64,000 bases of DNA, taken from the NCBI RefSeq assembly GCF_000143415.4, contig NW_003314344.1, positions 326,367-390,366 of the forward strand, read 5' to 3'. The notes beneath the pieces are model-generated. The model had not been told where the DNA came from, searched no databases, and saw only the letters and a list, made by a program, of their open reading frames with translations. How positions within the stretch are numbered: position 1 is the first letter of the stretch; the number at the start of each line of letters is the position of its first letter. The stretch is from Selaginella moellendorffii. Lineage: Eukaryota > Streptophyta > Lycopodiopsida > Selaginellales > Selaginellaceae. Positions 23,192-36,500 of the stretch are shown piece after piece. The translations under genes were made by a program, and so were the position numbers.

Positions 23192-26100
23192 ATGTCGGAG
23201 GACGAGAAGCTCCTCAAGGAGGCGAAGAAGCTGCCGTGGGAGGACAGATTGACGCACAAGAATTGGAAGGTTAGGAACGATGGGTGCATCGATCTTGCGG
23301 GCGTGTGTGACAGCATTATGGATCCTAAGGATCCACGGCTGCGGGAATTCGGTGAGTTCTAGTTCTTCTCCCACGCACATTTGGGTTGCTCAACAGTAAG
23401 TTTTCGTGATTCCAGGGCCCTTATTTAAAAAGAGTGTGGCCGATTCGAATGCTGCGGTACAAGAAAAGGCGTTGGATGCTTTGATAGGTTTTCTGAGAGC
23501 TGCCGACGCTGATGTTTCTAGGTACTGCTTTTGTTTTTCTCTTCCTTGGCCTTTCAGGTTTGGAAATTCTTCTCGTCACCCAGGTATGCTAAAGAGGTTT
23601 GCGATTCTATTGCGGCCAAGTGCCTCACTGGCCGTCCGAAAACCATTGAAAAGGCACAAGCGGCATTCATGTTGTGGGTGGAGCTTGAAGCATCGGATGT
23701 TTTCCTGGTTGGTTCTAGTTCTCTCTCTGCAGGTTTGGTTGTCATCATTTTTTTTTTCCTTTCAGGATACGATGGAAAAAGCTATTAAGAACAAGGTAGC
23801 GAAGGCTGTTGTGCCAGCGATTGATGTTATGTATCAAGCTCTCAGGTTGGTGATGGCAGCATTCCTTTTCGTAATAGAGGTTTTTTCTTGAACCATCTGC
23901 TTTCTTGAATGCAGTGAATTTGGGACTAAGATAATTCCTCCGAAAAGGATACTTAGAATTCTCCCTGAACTTTTTGATCATCAAGACCAGAATGTAAGAG
24001 CTTCGGCCAAGGGACTAACAATAGAGTTATGCCGGTGGATAGGAAAAGACTCCGTCAAATCCATTCTCTTTGAGAAAATGCGAGATACAATGGTAATCAA
24101 TCTCCTCTGTTGTAGTTTCTAATACTTAAGTCGCAGAAAAAAGAGATAGAGGCCGAGATGGACAACGTAACAGGCGTCTCAAAACCGACGCGCAAAATAA
24201 GGTATTACGTTATCTCGTTTGAAACCTGAGACTCAAGATTATCTCGTCTACACCAGATCCGAGCAGACGAGAGAGGTTGAACAAGAGGCAGCAATAGAAT
24301 CGCCGGGTGCCCCGCCAGCAGATGAAGCGTCCCCTACTGGTAATTGAAAAAACGTTTGTTTGCTGCTTACAAGTGCGATGCATGTTATACAGGAGTGCAA
24401 GATATAGACGAATATGATCTGGTCGACCCTGTCGACATTTTAACTCCACTGGGAAAGTCATCATTTTGGGATGGAGTGGTAAGCAAGCTGAATAATGGCC
24501 TAGGTGATAATGCATGTTCCTCCTTTTCAGAAAGCTGCAAAGTGGTCTGAGAGGCGCGATGCAGTTGCCGAACTAACTAAGCTTGCGTCTGCAAAAAGAC
24601 TTGCTGCCGGCGATTACACAGAAATTTGCCGTACTTTAAAAAAGGTAACAGATTGTGTAAGTTGCCTGATGTTATCTGACAATGGTTTTCAGCTTATAAC
24701 GGATGTAAATATTGCGGTTGCTGTGGAGGCTATTCAAGCAGCTGGAAATCTTGCTTCAGGTCTCCGTAAGGACTTCACTGTTTGCTCAAGAATTCTGCTT
24801 CCTGTTTTGCTGGTAACGATGTTAGTAAAGGACTTTCGAAGTCCATCGTTGTAGCGGTTGTGCTGATCCTTTTTTGCGCTTCTTTCGTGTTTTTTTTTGG
24901 ATGAACAGGACAAGCTTAAAGAGAAAAAACAATTGGTGGTCGATGCATTGATGCAAACTCTTCAAAGCATGCACACAGGTGGTTGTGTGGCTCTCGCGGA
25001 TGTAATCGAAGGTGAGCCAGACCTTGAATTAAATTTCACGAACACTGACCTTAGAATACCAGATGTCAGAGTGGCTACAAAGAATAAGGTTCCTTCGGTG
25101 CGGTCTTCGTGTTTGAACTGGGTGACATTCTGCATTGAGAACAATACCAAGCTCACTGTGATGAAGTTACACAAAGATTACGTTCCCATTCTTATGGAGG
25201 TACTATGGTCGCTGCAATATGCTATATTTTACTTGAAAAGGTTTCTCTAGAGCTTAAATGATGGGACTCCAGAAGTACGGGATGCAGCGTTTTCGGCACT
25301 TGCTGCTTTTGCAAAAGTGGGATAATCAGTTCGCTCGTTTGTTTAGAGACTAATGTCCCTTCTCTCGTCTTTCAGCACTTGGGCATGAAGCCACTTGAAC
25401 GTTCTTTAGAAAAACTTGATGAAGTCAGAAGAAAGAAGCTGACTGAAATGATTGGTTCCGGCCCCGGTTCGAACACTTCTACGCCTAGCTCCACTTCAGG
25501 TAGCACTGCTTAGATATTTTGTGGCAACTTAACACTTATTCTTTCCTATAGTCGTGGCCAGGAGCACAGATGAAGTAAGTGTTTACTTAAAATTGCGACT
25601 TAATTTCTCACACGTGATTTTAGAATTCGGAAGCAGTTGTGAAAAAGTCCGCTGCGAGTTTGTTGTCTGGCAAAAAGCCTACTGCTCCAACCCAGGTATC
25701 ACCGATTACGTGATTTTGTTGAGTAGAAGCTAACATAAACTACTTGTCTTGTGCTAGAGTGTGAAAAAGACTGGGTCAACGAAGGTAACTGTCTCGAAAA
25801 AGGGAGATGCTACAGTGGAAGCAAACGACGATATTGAAGTCGGCGAAATGTCTCTAGAGGAGATTGAGTCGAGAGTCGGAAGTATTGTGCAGCCAGAAAT
25901 AATTGAGAACTTAAAAAGCGCTGTCTGGAAGGAACGCCTAGAAGGTTTGGATTTCGTTGACTATATTTCTGTATATTCTGAGCCTGTTCTTTTTTAGCTA
26001 TGACTTCCCTTAAAGAAACTGTGGAGGGGTTACCTGAGATCAACAAAGACAGTGAAATTCTAGTGCGACTCCTTTCCGTACTTCCTGGCTGGGCTGAGAA

Positions 26101-29100
26101 AAATGTCCAGGTATTTCCTTACTGTTCAAAAACTCTTTACACAAACGTGTTTCTTTCAGGTTCAGCAGAAAGTTATTGAAGTTGTGTGCCATATAGCAGA
26201 GAGAGCAACAAGTTTTTCCAAGAAAGCAGTTATGCTCTGTTTACCTGGTAAGACGGAGTTTGTTATCTGTTGAAGTCCGAACTGAGGCCTCGGATCGTCA
26301 GGATTGGCTGAAAGATCGTCGGATATCAAAACACGAGCTCAAGCTACTAGGTGCCTTACCGTATTTTGTGAAGTCGCGGGACCAAATTTTGTATTTGATA
26401 AGGTATCTGTTATTGATTTTTTTGATGTTATTTATCCAGGGGCGCTTGCAGATGTATAAGATTATGAAAGAACACAGAAATCCCAAAGTTCTCAGCGAGG
26501 GATTGTCATGGATGATTACTGGCATCGAGGACTTCGGCATTAGCCATATTAAGTTGAAGGTAACTGTTGCTTCAGTTTGTGGATATGGTATTGATGCTCG
26601 ACTTGTGATGCAGGACTTGCTAGAATTTTGCAAAGATGTGGGATTGCAGTCTAGTGCACCTGCCACAAGGAATGCAACTATCAAGCTTATTGGGGTTCTT
26701 CACAAGTTTGTTGGGCCAGGTTTTTCAGATAATGATGTTGAATATAAAGCTTACGTTTTTAAGTTCTGTTTCAGGCTTGAAGAATTTTTTGACGGATGTG
26801 AAACCTGCTCTTCAAAGTGCTTTGGATACCGAATATGAGAAAAATCCCTATGAGGTAGTACAGACCCTTCACGATTTCTTCATTGGTGTCGTAAATGTTT
26901 CAGGGTCCCGCTGCCCCGAAAAGAACAGTCCGGGGCGCTGATGACGGAGCTCCTGTTGCTGGAGGTGATGGTTTACCGCGTGAAGATGTCAGCGGGAAAT
27001 TGTCAGTAACTTTGATGAAAAACCTTGGAAGTCCGGAATGGAAGATTCGGCAGGAGTCCATAGAAACTGTAAACCGGATAATTGAGGAGGCGAACAAGAG
27101 AATCCAAGCGACGGGGACAGGTAATTTTTGCTGACTTTCATGATATTCGCTAATTTCTAGTTTTCAGGAGAATTATTTGGAGCTTTGAAAGGACGGTTGA
27201 ATGATTCAAACAAAAACCTTGTGATGATGACACTTTCGACTCTTGGAAGTCTAGCTGCAGCAATGGGTCCTGCTGTTGACAAAAACAGTAAGGTTGGTTA
27301 TGTGCTTTGTTTTGTTATAGAGACGACAATTTTTCCGCTGGTGCAGGGTGTTCTCGCGGACGTTCTAAAATGTCTAGGAGACAATAAAAAACTTATGCGA
27401 GAAGCAGTTATCAAGACGCTGGATGGATGGGCCGAGGTTTTGCAGCTTGATAAAATGGTACGATTCTTTGCTTCAATCTTTATGTTTCTAACAACGTACA
27501 TTTTCAGCTACCATACATTGTTCCTGCTCTGATAGATGCTAAGCTATGTGCTGATGGCCGAAAAGATTTGTTCGATTGGGTGACAAAACAGTTGACAAAA
27601 TGTGTCAGCTGTTCCGAGCTGACCCATCTTTTGAAGCCAATCTCCGTAGGACTACAGGTTTGTATTTCCTTTTGTGCACTGCCGAGCTGTTTGAAAGTGC
27701 ATTTTGATCAGGATAAATCTGTAGAAGTTCGTAAAGCAGCAGACGCAGCCTTACAGGAGCTACTTCGAGTTTGTGGTTTTGACGCGGTAACTTGTTCTGT
27801 ATATTTGGCTTGTGCATTTCCTGATAACTCTTGGCAGATCAATAAAGCATCAAGAGAGTTGCATGGTTCTGCTCTCGCGGCGGTCCTTCCAATCTTAGAA
27901 AAGCAAAGATCACCCGGAGCAATCGGTACGTATATCTCTCTATAATTATTCTCACGCTAACCTCGATACGCAGATGCCTCCGAGGACAGAGCGGGGTCGA
28001 AAGGCAATCTTCCAAAGACTGGAAAACAAACTAGTAACGGTCCAGAACGTCCTGCCGCTAAAGCTCCTCCAAGGGGAACAGTAAGTACTTTTTGCTGGCC
28101 GTAATACTTTAATGTCTTGCTTTTGACGGGGAATCAGAAAACTGTTGGAAAAGTTTCAAAGCAAGCTGCAGCAATCGCTGCACAAGATGCTGCTGTACAG
28201 GGCCAGGCACTTTTCAACATGAGAGACTCGAATAAGGTGTGAAACCTTTTACTGCCCGAAATCCTTTGTAATTTGACAAAGCCTCCTGCAGGAAGAGCGC
28301 GAGCGGTCAATTCCTCGCAAGTATAAATTTGAGGAGCCTAGGCCAGAACAAATACTTGAAGTTGAGGTATGCCGTATCTTATGCATCGATATTATTTTTA
28401 TGTTACTCTTTAACAAGCAGGCGGACGTTATGAAATACTTCAGGGAGGATCTCCATCGAAGATTACTGAGTCCGGATTTTAAGAAGCAAGTTGATGGGCT
28501 GGAGCTTCTGCAAAAGGTGTGAAATTGTGTTTTATTTTCTTACAATTCTAATAATCCTGCTTCCCGCAGGCAATTCCTACGCACACTAAGGATATTGCAG
28601 AAATTTCAGATATACTTCTTCGCTGGATTGTTTTACGTTTTTGTGAATCCAATACTACGTGCCTTCTGAAGGTAATTTTATCTTAAGACTTCTTTTATCT
28701 TGGGTAAATGTAGTTTTCAGGTGCTAGACTTTCTGCCAGAATTGGTGGAGGCTTTAAAAAATGAAGGCTATGCACTAACAGAATTTGAGGCTACAATTTT
28801 CTTACCTTGTCTTGTTGAAAAGGTAATTGACATTTATGCTTGCGAGTTTAGCTGAGCATGTTTCCTGCAGTCTGGTCATAATATTGAAAAGGTTCGGGAA
28901 AAGATGCGGGAGCTGATGAGACTCATCTGTTGCATCTACCCTGCATCAAAGCTATTTACGTACATTTGCGAGGGCCTTCGATCAAAGAACAACAGAACTA
29001 GAATCGAAAGTGTCGATCACATTGGTTTTATGGTTGATCGCTATGGCGTAGAGGCAAGCCCATAGTCTTCTGCTAGATGTATTATTAACTCATTGTTTCT

Positions 29101-31982
29101 TTTGCAGATTGCGGGTCCGAATAAGGCTCTGCAATCGGTTGCTGCTTTGACAACTGAACGGGACGGCGATTTGCGTAAGGCTGCACTGCAAACACTTGCG
29201 ACTGTCTACAAAATAATGGGTATGTGTCATATTCTTTGCTTGCTTTCGAAGGTTTCATCTTTTGTGTCATGTAGGCGATGACGTCTGGAGATATTTAGGA
29301 AAGTTGTCGGACGCACAGAAGAGCATGATTGATGATAAGTTCAAGTGGAAGGCCCGTGAAATGGACAAGAGGAGAGAGGGAAAACCGGGAGAAACAAGGG
29401 CTGCCTTACGGCGTTCAGTTCGTGAGAATGGGTATACCTTTATACTTTTTAATGTGCGCCTGCTCACATTTTCCGTTCAGGAACGATGCTGTTGAACAAA
29501 GTGGGGAGGGCACGTCAAGACCCATCACTGCACCACCTGTACTTCTAAGGTCAGCAAGAAAATATTCTCATTTATTGACATTTCTGTTGTTGTAGGGGTA
29601 ACGAACACTTCGAATTGGCATCCGCCTCGCCCGCTGGTCCTTCAGATTGGAGCGAGGCTCTGGACACGATAGAATTTGGTTCATCACCAGAGCAGGTAAG
29701 TCTTCAATGAATGTTAACTTATAAGTACACGCATGGTTTGCTCAGGTTGTGGAAGGGATGAAGCTCATTTGCCACGAGCTAAGTCAAATGGCTGCCGATA
29801 TGGAAAGCAGCTTGACAGATGATTTTGCAAAAGACGCAGATCGTCTTGTGCGAATTTTAACGTTGAAAGTAACTACGACGTTCAACATGGGACTTGGTGG
29901 TGCCTCCTCAAGGTCTTGCAAATACGTGTTAAACACGCTAATGCAGGTATGTTGCACATGCGTCCTACGTGCTGTACTAACATTATTATTTTGTCCTAGA
30001 CATTTCAACTTAAAAAGCTTGCTCACGGCGTAAGAGAAGCAACCTTGCATAGTCTGATTACAGAACTTCTTCTGTGGTTACTGGATGAAAGAGTTCCATT
30101 AATGGACGACGGCAGCCAGCTCTTGAAAGCGCTAAATGTTCTAATGCTCAAAATACTGGTATGGTCGTTGCTGTAGCATCATGAATTTAACCTTGTGTGT
30201 GCCTCTGCAGGAAAATGCTGGTCGCACATCCGCATTCGTTGTGTTGATACGTCTTCTACGGCCTTTAGAATCTAGATGGCCTGGTGTAGCATCCGAAGAA
30301 GCAGCGGCTACGAGAGGGCAAAAGTTTTCAGATCTTGTCGTAAAATGCTTGATCAAATTGACAAAGGTATACTCGAATATTTTATATCTTTACTGAGTTG
30401 GATTGTCAGGTCCTTGGCTCAACTATTTTTGAGGTGGACCTTGATCGCCTACTGCAAAGTATTCATGAGTATCTTCAAGAGCTAGGGATGGAGGAAATAC
30501 GGAGACGGTAGTATACATGTTTTTAGTTTTCTCGTTCGAACTTTTATCATTGCAGAGCCGGAGCCGATGATAAGCCTCTGCGGATGGTGAAGACTGTTCT
30601 TCACGAACTAGTAAAGCTTCGTGGAACAGCCATTAAGGGTCACCTTTCCATGGTGCCAATCGACACAGAACCTCAACCTATCATTCTTGCTTATATTGAT
30701 CTCAATCTCCAAGTAAGCTTGCTTGTGGTTGTTGTATAGTTTTCTTACAATCTGTTACAGACATTAGCGGCTGCGCGAATGCTCACTCCAACTGGTCCAA
30801 CTGGCCAAACACATTGGGTTGATTCATCGTCAAATGGGCCGGCTTCTCCTGCTGGTCATACGGCTGAGGCACAATTGAAAGTAAGCAGAGTGCGATTGCA
30901 CGAGGAGAGTGCACGACATCCTACGTAAATTTCTCTAGCTCTGTGCATAATAGAACTTACATCAGCGAAGCCCGTTCTCTTTCCAGTTTCATCCGCTGAT
31001 CGGTACTTTCGTTTTTGTTTGCACAGCAAGAGTTAGCAGCGGTTTTTAAGAAGATTGGAGACAAGCAAACGTGCACGATTGGGTTGTACGAGTTGTATCG
31101 TATAACTCAGTTATATCCTCAGGTATAACCTTCGAATTCATATGGGGTAACGCTAACTCGCTTGTTACTCTGTCCAGGTGGACATTTTCTCTCAGCTGCA
31201 AAATGCTAGCGAGGCGTTTAGAACGTACATAAGAAATGGTTTAGCACAGGTAAGAATGTTGTCGTTCGTTCTCTCGAGTTCTGAGCCTTGTATATTTCTC
31301 TCTTGCCAAGATGGAGAAGAGTGTTGCCGCGGGAAGAGCACCAACAAGCATTGCTATGGTCACTCCACCCCCGGCATCGCCTCCAAGCCACAGCTCGCCA
31401 AAGATGGTATCGTCGGTTGCGCCGATCAGCAGCCGTGTCCAGCCTCTTGGGCTGGATAACAACGTAAACTACAACTACAGGGAGGAAGTAGAAGCTCCAG
31501 CCGAATCAGACACAGCAGAGCTGAAAAAGATGGTGTTCATAAACACGCCAAAGAGTTACGAGAGTCCCCTCCCGTCAGGTACTCCCACTTTCTCGTTTTA
31601 TTGATTCTAGAAACCTTTGTCTTCTTTCATACTTCCAGGCGATATCCAACCGGTGTCTACTCCAAGCTCTGGAACTTTGGACGCCATCAGGGAACGGATG
31701 CGAAGCATTCAGGCCGCGGCCACGGCTGCTGTTGGAGCCGGCTCCATTCCTTCTCCGACCGCCGCGGCAATCACGATCTCGAATGGCTCCTCCCCATCGT
31801 TTAGCCGAGGCTATAGCTCGGAAGTGTTGGTCTCCCAGCAGCAGCAACAGCAACAACATGAAGTAGCAGCCGAGAGTGGAGAAGTATCGACGGCAGTGGT
31901 GGCGGTGGACGACAGTGCTCTCTCGGGATTGCAAGCCAGGATGGAGAGGCTGAAAAGTGGAGGAGCTATGGATTCAGCATAG
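23192..31982 (+). CDS. MOR1: MOR1/GEM1, XMAP215/TOG-family microtubule-associated protein
   Basis: About 50 small exons over 8.8 kb can be threaded into one protein of roughly 1,900-2,000 aa. It begins MSEDEKLLKEAKKLPWEDRL (ATG at 23192), closely matching plant MOR1, continues through several TOG HEAT-repeat arrays (for example WKVRNDGCIDLAG, NVRASAKGLTIELCRWIGK, VRSSCLNWVTFC, FKWKAREMDKRREGKPGETR) and ends LSGLQARMERLKSG, as in MOR1. TOG domains bind tubulin dimers and speed plus-end microtubule growth at cortical arrays, spindle and phragmoplast. First exons: 23192-23351, 23416-23521, 23584-23707, 23766-23845, 23915-24092. Most introns are 50-90 bp. One intron starting at 29054 appears to use a GC donor. 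No frame break was found, so the gene looks functional. Confidence 0.96.
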
Positions 31983-32412
31983 TTCTAGGAGAGCGATGGA
32001 AAGAACCAAGCGAAGAACACGAAGAACACAAAGAAGAAACGAATCACGAGCTTGGCATCAAGAAGACTTCTCACTCCATAGCTTGAGCTTTGAGCTTCTA
32101 AGCTGTACATACTCTACCACCAATATCGAATCGATTCGAATATTCTGCGTTGTTTAAATATTTTAGGGCTAAAAGTTGAGTAATTATTAATCTCGAATAT
32201 TTTATGAGATTAATTTTATCTGGAGAATATTTATTAGGGTAGAACATCTTGTAAAAAAAGTGGATTAGAAGCAACGGTCCATTCCAACGGTCCCTCGATT
32301 TTAGGTCGTTTAGAACAAGGCTCCATCGCTGGCAAAATCTTGGAGCTAGGTTTCTAGCGCTAGCTTCTCTTGCGATTCGCGATTCCAAGCACGCCGTCGA
32401 CTCTCCTCTTCC

Positions 32413-33287
32413 ATGGATCCACACCCGCGCCAGGCAAACGCAGGCGATTCCTCCACTCCAGCGCTCGCGAGGAAGCCCCCGGCTTGCGGCGGCGGTAGCA
32501 GCAGCGCGACGAAGATCAAGAAGGGCCCGCGGCGGAGAGTGCTCGCGGATCTCACCAACAGCGACTCGCCGATCACTGGCCTCGCTCCTCGCTTCCCCGC
32601 GGCAGCGCCGCTGTGTGATTGTTCTTCCCCTGGAACGCCAGGAACGCCGGGGACGCCAGGCGCTGGCGAGGATCTCTTGAGGTCTCAGGTAACTCTCCTC
32701 CTCCAGCAAGTCCAGTGCGATGCGCCGAAAGGCCCTCTCTTTGGATTCCATCGCCTTGGCTGCCTTTCGCCCGGAATGCTCGTTGGCCCGACTCCGGCCA
32801 ACACTCCAGCGGTGGTGGCGGCGACGCAACCATCCACGCCAGTGACTGCCGGGATGCCATCGTCGAGGCTGGGATTGCCCAGCGGGGGACTTCGTGCTCT
32901 TGGGTCTCCACCGGAGAAGGATGGAGCGATCGAGGAAGGAAGGATCCAGCGAACAATCTCCGAGATCAGCAAGATCACAATCGCAGAGGTGGGCTCTTCT
33001 TTCCGATTGGTTTTTCGCTGGATCTCTTCGTTTTCTTGCGTGTCTAGACGGTGGTTTCCGAGAGGCACCTCAGCCTGGCCGATCGATTCATCACCAGGTC
33101 CCTCAACTTCGATTCGCTGCTGGACGATGCCTTGTCATCTGACAACGTTGCTGGAGACGCTGATACCGCTTCCCAGAGGTAAACTTCTGAGACTCGCAAG
33201 GAAGAAATCTTCACACCATCTCTCTCTCTCTCTCATTTGCAATAACTCGTCACCAACAGGACCAGAGAGTTTACTCCACGCAAATAA
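32413..33287 (+). CDS. Small Pro/Ser-rich protein with a consensus destruction box (244 aa)
   Basis: Exons 32413-32988, 33048-33178 and 33260-33287 join in frame to 244 aa. The N-terminal part carries KKGPRRRVLADLTNSDSPI: RRVLADLTN fits the D-box pattern RxxLxxxxN recognised by the APC/C ubiquitin ligase. A TPGTPGTPG repeat, a Pro-rich middle and ISEISKITIAETVVSERHLS (likely amphipathic helix) follow; the C-terminus is FTPRK. No known domain was recognised. The D-box and possible CDK sites (SP/TP) suggest a cell-cycle protein; a securin/PATRONUS-like or similar mitotic regulator is a guess. Its stop is only 30 bp from the convergent neighbour's stop. Confidence 0.72.
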
Positions 33288-33317
33288 AACTCGCATTCTT
33301 TGCAATCGAATCGAATT

Positions 33318-34460
33318 CTATCCATGGCTTTCTGCATCCACGGCGCACACTGAGCCAAAGCCCGAGAACTGCTGGCCGGAATAGCGACCACTAGTCGGAT
33401 AAACGAAAGAATCGCCATCGCTAAAGCTTATAACCATAGAACCAGTGAAGTTAGTGAGTGTGATACCTCTTCCCAGATACAAGGAGATTGGGCCCATGCA
33501 AATATCCCATCCTCTCGTCCAGACCAAGGTCGTGCTCTTTCGATCCTGGAGCGAGGACGTAATCGTGTCCGTCCAAGTCCAGTACGGGATCCCGTCAAGC
33601 GAGGACATCCTCACCGTTGGAATACGAGTGTGCGTGGTCGTCCATATGAAATCGTCAACGCCGAGGGAGTCCACGGTCCACGTTGACTCGATAGTCACCT
33701 CCCTCTCAAGCCTGTGACAATTCGGGCGAGCTTGACTTTGCTAGACTTGACACCGGCTTACCGCGATGGAGGATCTGGGGTCTCGAGGATGGTTTCGAGA
33801 TATCCTGGGCTGGCGTAGATCACGTCTTGGAGCTGGGCAGCGCTCCAGTTCTTGAGGAAGAAGATGGCGAAAGAGTTGACGTCGTGGGTGTCTCCACCAG
33901 TTCCTCCTGTTGTAAACGCGGCCCCGACGATCACGCCCGAGTGGACTGGAGGAGTGATTTGCTGCGTGAGGCCTCCCGGGAGATTTCCGCAAGAGAAGAA
34001 TCGGTTGAAGTTTGTTCGAAACTCTATCCAGCCCAGTCTATTCCCTGGAATGATCCACAGGATCAGCGGAAAAGTTATATGAGCTTGAGATTTCTCGCTT
34101 ACCCCAGTCGTTTTGACGATTGCTGTGCATCATGAGGTAGACGATGGTCTCGCCACGCTGGAACTCAAACTCCTGGACCGGCAACGGTCCTCGTTCCTTC
34201 GATCTTCCCACTTGAATGAAGGAGCCATCGATCGACCAGAGAGCTATCGATTTTATGCAAGACTTTGCTCGCCAGACCATGATCCTGTTGATGAATTTGC
34301 CTGGAGAGACGAGGAACTGGCCATAGTCTCCGAGATCCGGCGAGCCGACCATGATGATTCCCGAGCCGATGGTGTGATCTGGAGCGGCGATGTTGCGGCT
34401 CGATGAGGAGATCGTCAGCATCGTTTGGAGAAGCACGAGAGCCAGCAACATCTCTTTCAT
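33318..34460 (-). CDS. Secreted protein with a jacalin-like N-terminal region (344 aa)
   Basis: Exons 34103-34460, 33762-34044 and 33318-33711 (minus strand) join in frame to 344 aa. It starts with a hydrophobic signal peptide (MKEMLLALVLLQTMLTISSS). Residues ~25-180 are beta-rich with GDYGQFLVSPGKFINRI, IKSIALWSIDG, RGETIVYLMMHS, GVIVGAAFTTGG and NSFAIFFLKN, a pattern recalling jacalin-type lectins, but the match is loose. The C-terminal third (ESTWTVDSLGVDDFIW, then WTDTITSSL and ITLTNFTGSMVISFS) is also beta-rich and unrecognised. Role in this plant unknown; extracellular carbohydrate binding is a guess. Confidence 0.7.
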
Positions 34461-34524
34461 GATCTTTTGCTCCAGGAAACCTTCTCAGCGCTGAAATGTA
34501 GGAGACTATATTTTAAAGAACTTA

Positions 34525-34670
34525 CGATGGCAACACACTTGCCACAGCGACTTCTTTGGAACTAAGTTCATCGAAAAGAAAACATTGCAAAGGGGCATGC
34601 GTTGAGAATGACAATGTACATGTGCAAGAAAAATACTTACAGCATGAAAGAATTTATGTGCAAAACTTTA
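34525..34670 (-). pseudogene. Duplicated fragment of the MRS2 GMN exon
   Basis: The plus-strand text here (CTTTGGAACTAAGTTCAT, ACATTGC, GCATGCGTTGAG, then AAATACTTACAG) repeats the MRS2 exon-7 region at about 36700-36855 in the same orientation, with small deletions that remove the Gly-Met-Asn codon context. It is a stray partial copy lying 65 bp upstream of the jacalin-like gene's start codon, so it now forms part of that gene's promoter region. Confidence 0.7.
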
Positions 34671-36500
34671 GTCTGATCATTTGTTACTATCGTGCATTTT
34701 TTACCATGACCTCGAAATCTTCCACACTCCAAACGTAAGGATCGATAAAGAGGAAGCGGTAAGGTTGAGACTTCAGTTCCTCAGTTGGAGTTTCAGCCCT
34801 TCATTTCGTTCTCAACCTTCAGTCCTTCTGTGAGTCCTTCAGTTGGAGTTTGAGCTTTCTCTCTTTTTCTATTTCTTGCTCCAAGCTGTGTTGGATCTAG
34901 AGGCCAGAAGTGTGGAATTCGCCCAGGATCACTGTCTGACTTGCAATCCACATAATCAGCTGAAAATCATCTAATTTGTATCAGCTCTAAACACTTTTTA
35001 GTTTTTTAATGTTAGTATCAATTGGATTAATAAATATATTAACAGGAATATTTCTAATTCGTTTGTAATCAAATATATTCTTCTTCTCTTACAAAGTAAG
35101 AACAAGTCAATTAATGAGGACACTTATCCCATCAAAGACTTAACTGGAGATGAGATTTAAGAATTATACTTTTTTGTGCTCCATTGCAAAGAAAGTTTAC
35201 CATAGCAAAGCATCTATGGCATGATTCATCTATCTGTTAGAGATTTCCATTTGAGGAAAAGCCAGGGAGCATAATGTTCTGTGCCTAGCTTTTGCGGTAA
35301 CCTTTGCATAGATCCATGGTGAGCTGTGACGCAAGATAAAGACCTTTGCATTGATTGTTCACTTGTGCTGTAATTCTTTTTTCTGATGAGAGCTGCTAGC
35401 AATGATAAAAGGGACTGTGATGATTTCTGGAGTCTGGACAATCAAGACATAAGGTCAAGCTTCTAAAATTTTTAGTTTTCTTCCCGTTTCATCTTCAGTT
35501 CAATTAGCACCAACTTGCTATTTCTTGCCACTCCATATGACCTTCGTCTCCAACTCCATCTACATCAATGGACCTCACCAAGTTCTATATCTTATCTTCG
35601 CAGATACTTAGCTTTCGATACCTTTGTCCATTTTACAACTTGTATAATTCTCTTGCATTTTGCCTTCTTTGAGGACAAGTGTCTCCGTATGCTTTTGGCT
35701 ACAATCTAGCTTTATAGTTAACTGAGTCAGTACGTTTCTGCAAGTCTGTGACAGCCTCGATGATCCTGGCAGAATGTTTTGCAGCGAATTCGCAGTGTTG
35801 GAAGAAGAAAAAGGGCAATCCTTGATGTTGGTTTTTTTTTTCTCATAGTTCTCTCTGACTTCTTTTTTCGTCCAAAGGAGCTCTTCCGAGACTCAATTGA
35901 CTTTTTCCGACGTTGATCCGGCCAAAACTGAAGGAAAACTGAAGCTTTTCGTGAATTCGTACTGCGTGCTAGGAGAAGGCCGCCGAGATGGTAATGCAGT
36001 GAAATGTAGCTTATATCCTGAGTTTCTGTTTCTTCCAGGTAACCATGTCGATTGCAAGTGAAACAACGGTCATGTTGGAGACAGGCTTTATAGAACGATT
36101 CCAACGTGATAACGATGCCACACTTGTCGCCTAGATCCAGCGAGCTACAACCATACGTCTTCCCTCTGGTGAGAGAGTCTCTCAGCTGGAGTTTGAGCTT
36201 TCTCTCTCTTGTTTTTTTCTTTGGCTCGAAGCTGGACTCATCAGTGTTTGCTCTGATCAACTGGCTTCTTTGGAAGCGCTGTTTCACGCCAAAGACAAGG
36301 GCCTTGATCATGCTCCTGGAGTCTCTTGTCCAGGAGCCCATAGATGTCGAATAGGTTCCCCACCTGGCCTGCGCGCTTGCCCGCAAAATCTCGCCCACGC
36401 TAGGTACCTTTCCAAAGAGCTTACCATCGTATGCCACCTTCCAGCATTGGTACAATTGAACTGATTGGCACCCCACCTTTTCAAATTGTTTGGTTTTTTA
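34671..36500. other. Intergenic region, no supported gene
   Basis: Contains a diverged direct repeat (near 34836-34890 and 36178-36235, both with GGAGTTTGAGCTTTCTCTCT), AT-rich stretches and an open 249-codon minus-strand reading at 35727-36476 whose composition (basic, Ser/Arg-rich) matches no family I recognise. I do not call it a gene. Confidence 0.5.

Noticed and set aside
35727-36476. 249-codon minus-strand reading
   Set aside because: Basic, Ser/Arg-rich, no recognised family, overlaps a repeated region; no splice or homology support.
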